From assembly GCF_900142185.1 (NCBI RefSeq), contig NZ_FQZZ01000003.1:476904-540903 (forward strand): a stretch of 64,000 nucleotides of DNA. The letters are read 5' to 3'. The stretch comes from Lutimaribacter pacificus (GTDB lineage Bacteria; Pseudomonadota; Alphaproteobacteria; Rhodobacterales; Rhodobacteraceae). Below, piece after piece: positions 31,501 through 39,329 of the stretch (positions are counted from its first letter, which is position 1; every line of letters starts with the position of its first letter). The notes beneath the pieces are model-generated. The model worked only from the letters and a program-made list of their open reading frames with translations, ran no database searches and was not told where the DNA came from. The position numbers were made by a program, and so were the translations under genes.

Positions 31501-31663
31501 CGAGGAAACCCTGCGGCGCGAGGCCAACCGCGAAGCCTTTGCCATCACGCTGGTCGAGGATGGCGCAGGCGACGGGATGAAGCCGACCGATGTGGTGCTC
31601 AAGCTGCATACGCTCGGCTTCGAAGACGAATACTGGATCGACACCGGCGTGTTCCAATACTGA
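28529..31663 (+). CDS. srfB: SrfB-family protein (actin/Hsp70-fold ATPase)
   Basis: A 1044-residue cytosolic protein that matches enterobacterial SrfB along most of its length. It carries the actin/Hsp70 ATPase signature: phosphate-1 loop VLDVGNSRTCG near 280, phosphate-2 loop CIDIGGGTTDL near 595, and the adenosine motif LLTGRPSRLPAV near 815, followed by the family's WYPF and IGDPKSTVAVGG segments and a YWIDTG C-terminus. SrfB was named as an SsrB-regulated factor in Salmonella; its mechanism is unknown. The ATG at 28529 is set by the ATGA overlap with the previous gene and a short N-terminal GVQLLDFGFS region. Confidence 0.9.
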   Translation: MISDRKEQLRPLINWHDDITIVPFSGVQLLDFGFSIDDLTARPWKFIERPTGEGDDKALIPLSGNEEKDAPIEDAATAEDDPYSIRATAAMEPFLAKWVPVPVLRIKSERGAAGEERYDNGPSSWARLRVVELPAPDPDTGHTHRVQLALDTALTAQHQGSTYIAPERADAENPREFRFVSEPEHMDWFLRKLETGEDGEIRDPQLWVSEWLKELFLSFKRAERPGRQISEENLPHLFEHWARYLAYLQFVDQVVKIPKIRFVNTVSERDAVTPVDVDLVLDVGNSRTCGILIERFPGESRVDLVRSFPLEIRDLSRPELYYSGLIESRVEFAELKFGDDRFASRSGRRNAFMWPGFMRVGPEALRLIQREEGTETTSGLSSPKRYIWDDEVRQQDWRFHAHADPNNLPKSVRAAMRQLNEAGDVLSRVEYEEKNRLRPRGKTSKNRAIRPRFSRSALFGFMLAEIISHALVQVNDPGSRAKRAQSELPRRLNRIILTLPTATSVQEQAIIRSRAEGALDLVWAMLGAGENTTSISQKPELVVEWDEASCTQLVYLYSEITQKFEGNIDAFLRLKGTERTQPGASAPAPSLRLACIDIGGGTTDLMITTYWGEANRVLHPEQTFREGFRVAGDDLIQRVISGIILPRIQASIEAAGGRYVGEKMRELFAGDIGGQDQQVIQKRRQFALRALMPLAVAILSHSETAAEFDRFELSVADTLGLPRTDTGDEAADDEPVGGERPETTRPQPEPLVSGEILGYIEQAARDVGASDWSFADTSFTISREDVDAIAREVFQKVLGNMVEVIDHLGVDVVLLTGRPSRLPAVRSIVEEMLVVPPNRLISMHKYKTGRWYPFRDPITQRIGDPKSTVAVGGMLIALSENRIPNFKVTTAAFQMKSTARFVGEMDNNGQILDERLMFSELDLDSRGGAQEAVVNMFSPVHIGSRQLPIERWTTTPLYRLDYANPSAQRRPSPIRVTFEKADYDDSDETSAEETLRREANREAFAITLVEDGAGDGMKPTDVVLKLHTLGFEDEYWIDTGVFQY

Positions 31664-31680
31664 CGGACGGGGATGAACAG

Positions 31681-34389
31681 ATGACCACACAAGAGCAACT
31701 GGCAGAGCGTTGCGAAGCGGTCGAAAAGGCCGCGCGCGCCGCGCTCGACTGGGTGAACGATCCGGCGAACGCGGATACCGTCGACCTCAAGCACAAGTCG
31801 GCCGTCAAGCTGCTGCGCCGGGGCGCGCGGCGGGCGATGAAACTGTCCAGATCGGCCCGCACCAAGATGTCGGTCTCGGTCTTCGGCCCCTCGCAGGCGG
31901 GCAAGTCGTTCCTGGTATCGGTTCTGGCCCGCCCGCAGGAGGGCCGGCTGACCGCCGATTTCAACGGGCCGGGCGGGCAGCTCGATTATATCTCCGAGAT
32001 CAACCCGGCGGGGGATGGCGAATCCACCGGCCTCGTCACCCGCTTCACCATGTCCAAGGACCCGACCCCGGACGGGTTCCCGATCAAGCTGAACCTGCTG
32101 ACCGAGGCCGATATCGCCCGCGTCATCATCAACAGCTTCTACAAGGATGGCGACCAGTCAGAAACACCGCCCGAGGCCGAGGAGCTGGGTGCGCATATCA
32201 AGACCTACGAGGCCAAGGCCCAGCCCGGCGACGTGCCCGGCCTGTCCTTCGAAGAGGTTTATGAGATCGCCGAATATATCCAGAACACCTTTGGCAAGGC
32301 CGCCTATGCCGCCGCGATGAACCGCTTTTACGACGAGGCCGCCGCCCTTGCCCCGCGCATGTCGATCCGCGACCGCGCCGGTTTCCTGTCGATCCTGTGG
32401 GGCGGCTACCAGCCGCTGACCGATCTTTATATCCAGCTGGCCGAGGCGCTGGCGCAGATCGACCATGCCGAGGTGGTCTATGCACCCCTGTCGGCGCTGA
32501 CGCCGCGCGACGTGTCGATCATCGACGTGAAAACGCTGCACGGGCTGTTCGAGCCCGGCGGCGACACCCTGCCCCTGCGCACCGAGGGCGGCAAGCAGGC
32601 CGACCTCAGCCGCGCGGTGGTCTGCGCGCTGGCGGCCGAGCTTGTCTTTCCCATGCTCGACCAGCCCTCGGACCTGTTCGAGGAAACCGACCTTCTGGAT
32701 TTTCCCGGCGCGCGCAACCGGTTCGAACAACCGCTGACCAAGACGCTGGAAACCCCGCAGGAAACCGTCACCCAGATGCTGTTGCGCGGCAAGGTCGCCT
32801 ATTTGTTCGACCGCTATGTCGAGAACCAGGAAATCACCTCGATGCTGCTCTGCGTGCCCGACAGCAACATGGAAACGCTCGACCTGCCGCCACTGGTGGA
32901 CCACTGGATCGGCATGACCCACGGCACCACCGCCAAGCAGCGCGCGAAAACCGACTGCATCCTGTTCTTCGTGCTGACCAAGTTCGACAAGCATCTCGGC
33001 GACAGCGCGTCCGGCGGCAGCGCCTCGGAACGCTTCGAACGGCGCATGAAGGCGTCGCTGCTGGAAGGGTTCGGCAAGCTCAAGACCTCGTGGGTGCATG
33101 AGTGGGCCGAGGGCAAGCCGTTCCAGAACTGTTATTGGCTGCGCAACCCCAACTATTTCGTCGAAGGGCTGATCGACTATGACGACCAGAGCCGCGAGGT
33201 GGCGATCCGAACCGAGAAAGAGGCGCGCGTCGCCGAGCTGCGCGAGGGCTGCCTGGCGACCGAGGCCGTGCGCGCCCATTTCAAGGACCCCGACCGCGCC
33301 TGGGACGCCGCGCTGACGCTCAATGACGGGGGCGTGGGGTATCTCACCGACGAGCTGACCAAGGTGTGCAAGCCGACCTCGAAGATCGGGCAGATATCGG
33401 CCCAGGTCGAAAAGCTGGCCGAGGACATGCATACCGAGCTGGCCGCCTTTCACGTCTCGGACGATATCGGCAAGCGTATCGAGGAAAAGCAGGCCGCGGC
33501 GGCCGAGGTCATCGACGGGCTGGAAATCGCATTGCAGCGCCACCGCTTCGGCGCCGTGCTGTCGGCGCTCATGGTCGATCAGGACCAGGTGCAGGACCGC
33601 ATTTCGCGCGTGCCCAGCTCGATCCGCATTACCGATGTAACCTCGTCCGCCGGCGCCGCGCGGCCCGTGGCGGCCGCCGGGGCCGCCGTGGCCAGCGGCC
33701 CTGCGCGCCCCGGCCGCCCGGCCCGGCCCGGCCGCCCTGGCGGCGCCACGCCCCAGCCGCAGGCCGAGGCCGAGGCGCAGCCGCCCGAGGCCGCCGCCGA
33801 CAAGCCCGCGTCGCGCGCCGCCGATATCCGCACCATGACCGCCGAGACCTTCCAGGCGGAAAGCTCGGTCGAGGTCTGGATCGAGGGGCTGAACCGCTTC
33901 CGCGAGGATGCCGACGTGCTGGAAACCTTCGGGCTGACGCAGGGCTCGGTCGCCAACCTGAACACCGAGCTGACCCATGCGCTGCGCCGCGTCGGGATCG
34001 TCAACCAGATCGAGGCGCAGCTCAAGACGATGAATTTCGGCCTGACGGTGGACAAGCGCGCCGAGCCCGCCGCCATCGTCTGCGCCGAGCGGATCAACAA
34101 TTTCGTCACCCGGCTGGGCACCGACAGCCTGCCCGATACCGAACGCCCCGTCGTCGAGTTGCCCGATGGCGGCACCCGCCCGGTCTTTGCCGGGCGCACC
34201 GGCGCCGACAATGCCGACGGCCTTCCGCCCGCCCCGCGCGCCGCCGCCGAGGAGCTGTGGACCGACTGGGTGTTCTCGCTGGATGCGATGTTCGTGGCCA
34301 ACGCCAAGGACACCGACGCGGGCGAGATCGACATCGAACAGAATCTCCGCCTCGGCGAGATTCTCGAGACCCTCGACACGGAGGATTAA
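31681..34389 (+). CDS. srfC: SrfC-family large P-loop GTPase
   Basis: A 902-residue protein of the SrfC/'bacterial virulence factor' family. GTPase motifs are in order: G1 GPSQAGKS at 69-76, G3 DLLDFPGA near 336-343, and G4 TKFD near 433. The 260-residue gap between G1 and G3 is far longer than in Ras-type domains and is filled by helical sequence, suggesting a dynamin-like architecture. An Ala/Pro/Arg-rich insert lies near 655-700, followed by a helical C-terminal domain. Starts 17 bases after srfB, with GGGGATGAACAG upstream. Likely works with SrfB as an ATPase-GTPase pair. Confidence 0.85.
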   Translation: MTTQEQLAERCEAVEKAARAALDWVNDPANADTVDLKHKSAVKLLRRGARRAMKLSRSARTKMSVSVFGPSQAGKSFLVSVLARPQEGRLTADFNGPGGQLDYISEINPAGDGESTGLVTRFTMSKDPTPDGFPIKLNLLTEADIARVIINSFYKDGDQSETPPEAEELGAHIKTYEAKAQPGDVPGLSFEEVYEIAEYIQNTFGKAAYAAAMNRFYDEAAALAPRMSIRDRAGFLSILWGGYQPLTDLYIQLAEALAQIDHAEVVYAPLSALTPRDVSIIDVKTLHGLFEPGGDTLPLRTEGGKQADLSRAVVCALAAELVFPMLDQPSDLFEETDLLDFPGARNRFEQPLTKTLETPQETVTQMLLRGKVAYLFDRYVENQEITSMLLCVPDSNMETLDLPPLVDHWIGMTHGTTAKQRAKTDCILFFVLTKFDKHLGDSASGGSASERFERRMKASLLEGFGKLKTSWVHEWAEGKPFQNCYWLRNPNYFVEGLIDYDDQSREVAIRTEKEARVAELREGCLATEAVRAHFKDPDRAWDAALTLNDGGVGYLTDELTKVCKPTSKIGQISAQVEKLAEDMHTELAAFHVSDDIGKRIEEKQAAAAEVIDGLEIALQRHRFGAVLSALMVDQDQVQDRISRVPSSIRITDVTSSAGAARPVAAAGAAVASGPARPGRPARPGRPGGATPQPQAEAEAQPPEAAADKPASRAADIRTMTAETFQAESSVEVWIEGLNRFREDADVLETFGLTQGSVANLNTELTHALRRVGIVNQIEAQLKTMNFGLTVDKRAEPAAIVCAERINNFVTRLGTDSLPDTERPVVELPDGGTRPVFAGRTGADNADGLPPAPRAAAEELWTDWVFSLDAMFVANAKDTDAGEIDIEQNLRLGEILETLDTED

Positions 34390-34395
34390 GAATTG
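34380..34395 (+). promoter_or_regulatory. Shine-Dalgarno site that fixes a TTG start
   Basis: GGAGGA at 34380-34385 lies 7 bases before TTG at 34393-34395 and overlaps the srfC stop region. No ATG or GTG is available nearby in frame, so the downstream gene very probably starts with TTG. Confidence 0.75.
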
Positions 34396-35418
34396 AGCCT
34401 TGACGTCCGCGCCGACCCGAAACGCCCCAATGGCGGCTATGCCGAGATCGTCGCAGATCCGGCAAAACTGCCCGAGGGAGAGGCCACGGTCACGATTTTC
34501 GACGCCTTTTCCGAGCGTTACCTCGGCGAAGGCGGCTGGCAGACCGAGCGCGCCAGCTTTGGCCCCTACCCCGTCGCGCATGAGGACGGCAAGGCGCGGC
34601 TGGTGATCGGGCCCGAGATCGTCAACGAGATCGAGGAATACGCGGTTCTGGAAATGACCGTCGGCGAGCTGTCGGGCGAGGTGAACTGGCCCGACGACGT
34701 GTTCCCGCTGCCCGGCGCGGCGCGGCTGGGCGGGCTGCACGTGGCCCGCAGCGAGCCCAAACCGGCCAGTCCCAACCTGGTGCAGACCGTCACCCCCGCC
34801 ACGCCCGCGCCCGACCCCGAACCCGAGCCGGAACCAACCCCTGAGCCCGCCCCTGTGGCGGACCCGCCCGCCGGGGCGGCCGGCCGGTCGCGCACGCCGC
34901 TGTTCATCGGCCTTGCGGTGCTGGTTCTTGCCGCGCTCGCCGCCAGTTGGTTCTTCCTGATGGGACCGACCGACACCGTCGAGGAACCCGCCCCCGTCGC
35001 CGCCGCGCCCGAACCCGCGCCCGCGCCCGAGCCGCAGAACCCCTGCGCGGCCGACGCCTTTGCCGCGCTTGCCTCGGCCCCCTTTGCCGAACGCAGCGCG
35101 CTGATGCTGCGCTGTGCCGGGCAGATCGACGCCGACACCGCCTTTACCATCATCGAGGACGGCGCCGTTTCGGGCGATGCGGATGCGCTGGCGCTGATGG
35201 CCGAGCTTTACGACCCCGAGGTCAATTCCAGTCCGGTCGAGGAACAGATCGGCATCTCGCTGAATGGCGGGCTGACGCTGGCGGCCGATTACTACGCCCG
35301 CGCCAGGGCCGCCGGGAACACCGCCGTCACCCAGCGCCTGACCGAGATCTGCGACACCCTGCGCGCACAATCCGATACCGAAGCCCGCAACGCCGTTGAG
35401 GAGTTCTGCACCCGATGA
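34393..35418 (+). CDS. Single-pass membrane protein of the srf-type operon
   Basis: A 341-residue protein starting at TTG. Residues 1-115 form a soluble domain (GGYAEIVADP, beta-rich), followed by a Pro/Glu-rich linker (about 125-165), one membrane helix (about 173-195, LFIGLAVLVLAALAASWFF), another Pro-rich spacer and a helical C-terminal part with Sel1-like spacing (DADALALMAELYDPE, AADYYARARAAGN) on the far side of the membrane. No known enzyme motif. It could connect SrfB/SrfC in the cytoplasm to the envelope components. Overlaps the vWA gene by ATGA. Confidence 0.75.
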   Translation: MSLDVRADPKRPNGGYAEIVADPAKLPEGEATVTIFDAFSERYLGEGGWQTERASFGPYPVAHEDGKARLVIGPEIVNEIEEYAVLEMTVGELSGEVNWPDDVFPLPGAARLGGLHVARSEPKPASPNLVQTVTPATPAPDPEPEPEPTPEPAPVADPPAGAAGRSRTPLFIGLAVLVLAALAASWFFLMGPTDTVEEPAPVAAAPEPAPAPEPQNPCAADAFAALASAPFAERSALMLRCAGQIDADTAFTIIEDGAVSGDADALALMAELYDPEVNSSPVEEQIGISLNGGLTLAADYYARARAAGNTAVTQRLTEICDTLRAQSDTEARNAVEEFCTR

Positions 35419-37355
35419 CCCGCCTTCCGACCGTTCCTGCCGCCCTGCGTGACACCGTAATCGGGATGCTTCTCACGGTGCTGCTGGCCGCGCCGGTGCT
35501 GGCGCAGACCGCGCGCCCGCTGGTCCGCGAGGGCACCACCACCGTCTACCAGCGGGTGCTGACCCGTCCCGGCGCCACGCTGCACACGGCACCGGACGGC
35601 GCGGCGGGCGAGACCTTTCCGGCCTTCCAGCCGCTTTACGTCTTCGCGCGGGAAAACGGCTGGTCGCAGGTCGGCCCCTCGTCGCTGTCCGGCCCGGTCG
35701 GCTGGGTCGCGGATGGCACGGTCGTCGACTGGAAACAGAACATCGTCGCGGCCTTCACCAACCCGGCGGGCCGCGAACGCTCGCTTCTCTTCGGGTCCGA
35801 GGACCGGCTGCGCTGGCTGATGGAACACGAGGCCGTGCGCCAGATGGAGGCGCAGCTGATCGAAAAGGCCGAACAGGGCCTGCTTGCCCCCGAGGACGAG
35901 GTGGTGGCGATCGAGCCGGAAAACTACGTCAATATCCGTGACGAGCTTTACCTCATGCCGATCCTCGATTTCGTCGAGGACCTGCACCCGATGACCTACG
36001 AGGACAACCTGCTGATGAAGGTCGCCTCGCTGCCGCTGAACGACGAGCTGCCCGAGGCCAGCAGCGCCCCCGGCGTTTCGGGCGAGTTCGATGCCGGCGT
36101 GGTCTTCGTGTTCGACACGACGCAATCCATGCAGCCCTATATCGAACGCACGCAGGCCGCGCTGTCGAAAATCGTCTACGACATCAACGGCACCGATATC
36201 GGCAAGCGGATGAATTTCGGCGTGATGGCGTTCCGCGACAATACCGACGCGGTGCCTGCGCTGGATTATCGCACAAGGATGATCGTCCCGCTGGAGCGGC
36301 GGATCAACCAGTTGCCGGTGCTTCAGGCCATCGCCGATACCAAGGTCGCCACCGCGAATTCGCCGGGCTTCAACGAGGACAGCCTTGCCGGGGTCGAGGA
36401 CGCCATCGACCAGACCGACTGGACCCAGGCAGAGAGCGGCGATCCGTTCGACGCGCGTTACGTCATTCTCGTGACCGATGCCGGGCCCAAGGACCCGCGC
36501 GATCCGAACGCGCGCTCGGCCATCGGCCCGGTCGAGATCCAGCGCGACGCCGAGGGGCGCGGCATCGTGATCCTGACGCTGCACCTCAAGACGCAGGCGG
36601 GCGGCGAGGCCCAGCACGATTACGCCGCCGCACGCTATCGCGAGCTGTCGCGCTTTGCCGGGCGGCAGTTCTATTTCCCGATCGAGGGTGGCTCGGAAGA
36701 TGCGTTCGAACAGACCGTCACCACCCTTGTCACCGCGCTGAGCGATCATGTCCGTTATGCGATGGGCGAGGCCGCCGTGCTGTCCGAGGGCGACGCCCCG
36801 CAAGAGCTTGTCGATCTCGGCCCGGCGCTGCGGCTGGCCTATCTCGGCGCGCGCGAGGGCACCCGCGCGCCCGACGTAATCGAGGGCTGGGTGACCGAGA
36901 AAGCAGCCGAAGACCCCTCGAACCTGGCCATCGAGCCGCGCCTGCTGGTCACCAAGAACGAGATGTCCACCATGGCGCGGTTGCTGGAAAACCTCGTCAC
37001 GCTGGCCGAGGCCACCCGCGGCGAAGAGGACGCGGCCAATTTCTTCAGCCAGCTTCAGTCGGTGATCGCCGAAATGGCCACCGACCCCAATACCGTGGTG
37101 GCGCAGAATGCCGACACGCTGGGCGGCGCGCTGGAATATCTCGACCGGCTGCCCTATCGCAGCCAGATCATGCAGATCGACCAGGACCGCTGGGCCGAAA
37201 GCGCCATGCAGCGCCGCGCCATCGTGGACGGGATGCGCCAGAAGCTGACCCAGTACCGCAAGTGGCTGTATGACAGCTCGGTCTGGACCGCGCTTTATGA
37301 CGATGCCCCCGATGGCGAGCATGTCTTTGCCATGCCCTTCGACATCCTGCCCTGA
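35415..37355 (+). CDS. Secreted SH3-vWA domain protein
   Basis: A 646-residue exported protein: signal peptide (about 1-31), an SH3-like domain (about 40-105, VYQRVLTRPGATLHT ... GWVADG pattern), and a von Willebrand A domain (about 228-450) with a MIDAS-type start FVFDTTQSM and VILVTDAGPKDPRD. The third MIDAS residue is Thr instead of the usual Ser, still able to bind metal. A helical C-terminal region follows. SH3 plus vWA suggests wall contact and protein-protein binding in the periplasm. Translationally coupled to the preceding gene. Confidence 0.85.
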   Translation: MTRLPTVPAALRDTVIGMLLTVLLAAPVLAQTARPLVREGTTTVYQRVLTRPGATLHTAPDGAAGETFPAFQPLYVFARENGWSQVGPSSLSGPVGWVADGTVVDWKQNIVAAFTNPAGRERSLLFGSEDRLRWLMEHEAVRQMEAQLIEKAEQGLLAPEDEVVAIEPENYVNIRDELYLMPILDFVEDLHPMTYEDNLLMKVASLPLNDELPEASSAPGVSGEFDAGVVFVFDTTQSMQPYIERTQAALSKIVYDINGTDIGKRMNFGVMAFRDNTDAVPALDYRTRMIVPLERRINQLPVLQAIADTKVATANSPGFNEDSLAGVEDAIDQTDWTQAESGDPFDARYVILVTDAGPKDPRDPNARSAIGPVEIQRDAEGRGIVILTLHLKTQAGGEAQHDYAAARYRELSRFAGRQFYFPIEGGSEDAFEQTVTTLVTALSDHVRYAMGEAAVLSEGDAPQELVDLGPALRLAYLGAREGTRAPDVIEGWVTEKAAEDPSNLAIEPRLLVTKNEMSTMARLLENLVTLAEATRGEEDAANFFSQLQSVIAEMATDPNTVVAQNADTLGGALEYLDRLPYRSQIMQIDQDRWAESAMQRRAIVDGMRQKLTQYRKWLYDSSVWTALYDDAPDGEHVFAMPFDILP

Positions 37356-37359
37356 ACCG

Positions 37360-38133
37360 ATGCAGCCGGTGATCGACATCGACGGTCTTTCGGTGACGCT
37401 GACCAGCGGGGCGCGCGGCTTTACGCTGGAAATCCCGGCGCTGCGCGTGGCGCCGGGCGAGCGCGTGGCCTTTACCGGCCCGTCGGGCACCGGCAAGACG
37501 CTGCTGCTGGAACTGCTGGGCCTGTTGCGCGCACCCGGCGCGGGCCGCTACCTTGCGGCGCTGCGCGACGGTGCGCAGACGGATCTGGGCGCGCTGTGGA
37601 AAACCCGGCGCGGGCGGGCGCAGATCCCGCCCCTGCGCGGACGCCTGTTCGGCTTCGTGCCGCAGACCGGCGGGCTGCTGCCCTTTCTGGACGTGCGCGG
37701 CAATATCGCCTTGTCGCAGCGCATTTCCGCGCGACCCGACGCCGAGTTGATCGAGGCGCTGATCGGGCGGCTGGGTCTTGGCCCCGTGGCACGGCTGCAT
37801 CCCGACCGCCTGTCGATCGGGCAGCGCCAGCGGGTGTCCATCGCCCGCGCCCTTGCACACCGGCCGCGTTTCGTGATCGCCGACGAACCCACCGCCGCGC
37901 TCGACCCCGAGAACGCGGCCGAGGCGATGGCCCTGCTGTTCGGCGCCGCTGACGAAACGGGCACCGCCGTGGTCGTGTCCTCGCACGACCTGGAGCTTCT
38001 GGACAGTTTCGCGCTGACCCGCTACCGGCTGGGCCTGATCCCCGACACCGACCCGGACCGCGTCACCAGCCAGCTTGCGCCGCTGGAGGCATCCGCATCC
38101 CGCCCCGCCGCCACAGCGGGGCCCGCACCATGA
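37360..38133 (+). CDS. ABC transporter ATP-binding protein (LolD/MacB type)
   Basis: A 257-residue ATPase with Walker A GPSGTGKT near 40-47, the signature LSIGQRQRVSIARAL and Walker B FVIADEPTAALDP. The sequence resembles the LolD/MacB group, which drive mechanical work at the membrane rather than substrate import. Start at 37360, 5 bases after the vWA stop; a longer frame from 37270 lies inside that gene and is rejected. Pairs with the FtsX-type permease next door (ATGA overlap). Confidence 0.9.
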   Translation: MQPVIDIDGLSVTLTSGARGFTLEIPALRVAPGERVAFTGPSGTGKTLLLELLGLLRAPGAGRYLAALRDGAQTDLGALWKTRRGRAQIPPLRGRLFGFVPQTGGLLPFLDVRGNIALSQRISARPDAELIEALIGRLGLGPVARLHPDRLSIGQRQRVSIARALAHRPRFVIADEPTAALDPENAAEAMALLFGAADETGTAVVVSSHDLELLDSFALTRYRLGLIPDTDPDRVTSQLAPLEASASRPAATAGPAP

Positions 38134-39329
38134 AGCTGCTTGTCGAACTTTCGCTGCGCGACCTGCTGCGCGACTGGGTCTACCTGCTGTGCAACGTTGC
38201 GGTCCTGGCCGGGGTGATCGTGCCGCTGCTGGTGCTGTTCGGCGTCAGGAACGGCGTCTACGACGCGCTTCTGGGCAGACTGCTGTCCGATCCCGCGACG
38301 CTGCAGATCGACACCAGCGGCAACAACGCCTTCACCGAGGCCGACCTGGTCGAGCTGCGCGGCTGGCCCGAGGTGCAGTTCGCCACGCTCAAGACCCGGT
38401 CGCTTTTCGATTACGTCAACGTGCGCGAGGTCGGCGGGCGCGGCAAGCAGGAGGCGATCATCGCCCCCTCGGGCACCGGCGACCCGATGATCGCGCCGTT
38501 GCCCGCGCTGAACGCGGGCGAGGTGGTGCTCTCGGCCGCGCTGGCCCAGCAGCTTGGCGTCGCCGCCGGGGCCGAGGTTCAGCTTTTCACCCAGGCGCCC
38601 GAACGCCCGCGCCAGTTGATGCTGCCCGCGCGCGTCGCCGCCGTGCTGCCGCCCGAGCGGATCACGGGACGCGTGGTGATGGGCGACATCGCCATGCTCG
38701 ACCTGATCGAGGCGTTCTATGACGAATACGCCCTGCCCGATCACGGCATCACCGCCGGCAAGCCGCTTGCCAGCCGCAACGCGACATTCGAAGGCATCCG
38801 TGCCTATGCCCGCGATCTCGAAAGCCTCGGCCCCCTGCAGGACCGGATCGAACGGCGCTTTGCCATCGCCACCCAGGCCGACACCGCCGAGGTCGCCTCG
38901 GTTCTCGGGCTGGGGCGCAACCTGGGGCTGGCGCTGGCGCTGACCGCCGGGGTGGCCGCCACCGGGCTTGCCGCCGCGCTGGTCTTCGGCTTCTGGGGCG
39001 AGGTCGCGCGCAAGCGCCGGATGATCGCCAACCTGGGCCTTCTGGGCCTGCCGCCGCGGCTGATCTCGCTGTTTCCGGTGGTGCAGGCGCTGGTCACGGC
39101 GCTGATCGGCCTTGCGGTGTCCTTCGGCCTCTATCACCTGGCTGCCGGGGCCGCCGAACGGCTGTTCGATACCGGGCTGACCGACCGCGGCGGCCTTGTC
39201 ACCATCTCAGGGACCGAGGCGATGGCGATCGCGCTGGCGGTTCTGGTCTTCGTCACCGCCGCCGCCCTTGTCGCCGCGCGTTCGGCCATGCGCACCGATC
39301 CCGCCACCATCCTGAGAGAGCAGAGCTGA
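38130..39329 (+). CDS. FtsX/MacB-type ABC permease
   Basis: A 399-residue inner-membrane protein with one N-terminal helix (about 18-42), a large periplasmic domain (about 45-260, MacB_PCD-like), and three C-terminal helices (about 270-295, 315-340, 370-392): the four-helix FtsX layout. With the ATPase upstream it forms a type VII-like ABC unit such as LolCDE, MacB or FtsEX, which extract lipoproteins, export peptides or activate wall hydrolases. Stop overlaps the next start (TGATG). Confidence 0.88.
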   Translation: MKLLVELSLRDLLRDWVYLLCNVAVLAGVIVPLLVLFGVRNGVYDALLGRLLSDPATLQIDTSGNNAFTEADLVELRGWPEVQFATLKTRSLFDYVNVREVGGRGKQEAIIAPSGTGDPMIAPLPALNAGEVVLSAALAQQLGVAAGAEVQLFTQAPERPRQLMLPARVAAVLPPERITGRVVMGDIAMLDLIEAFYDEYALPDHGITAGKPLASRNATFEGIRAYARDLESLGPLQDRIERRFAIATQADTAEVASVLGLGRNLGLALALTAGVAATGLAAALVFGFWGEVARKRRMIANLGLLGLPPRLISLFPVVQALVTALIGLAVSFGLYHLAAGAAERLFDTGLTDRGGLVTISGTEAMAIALAVLVFVTAAALVAARSAMRTDPATILREQS

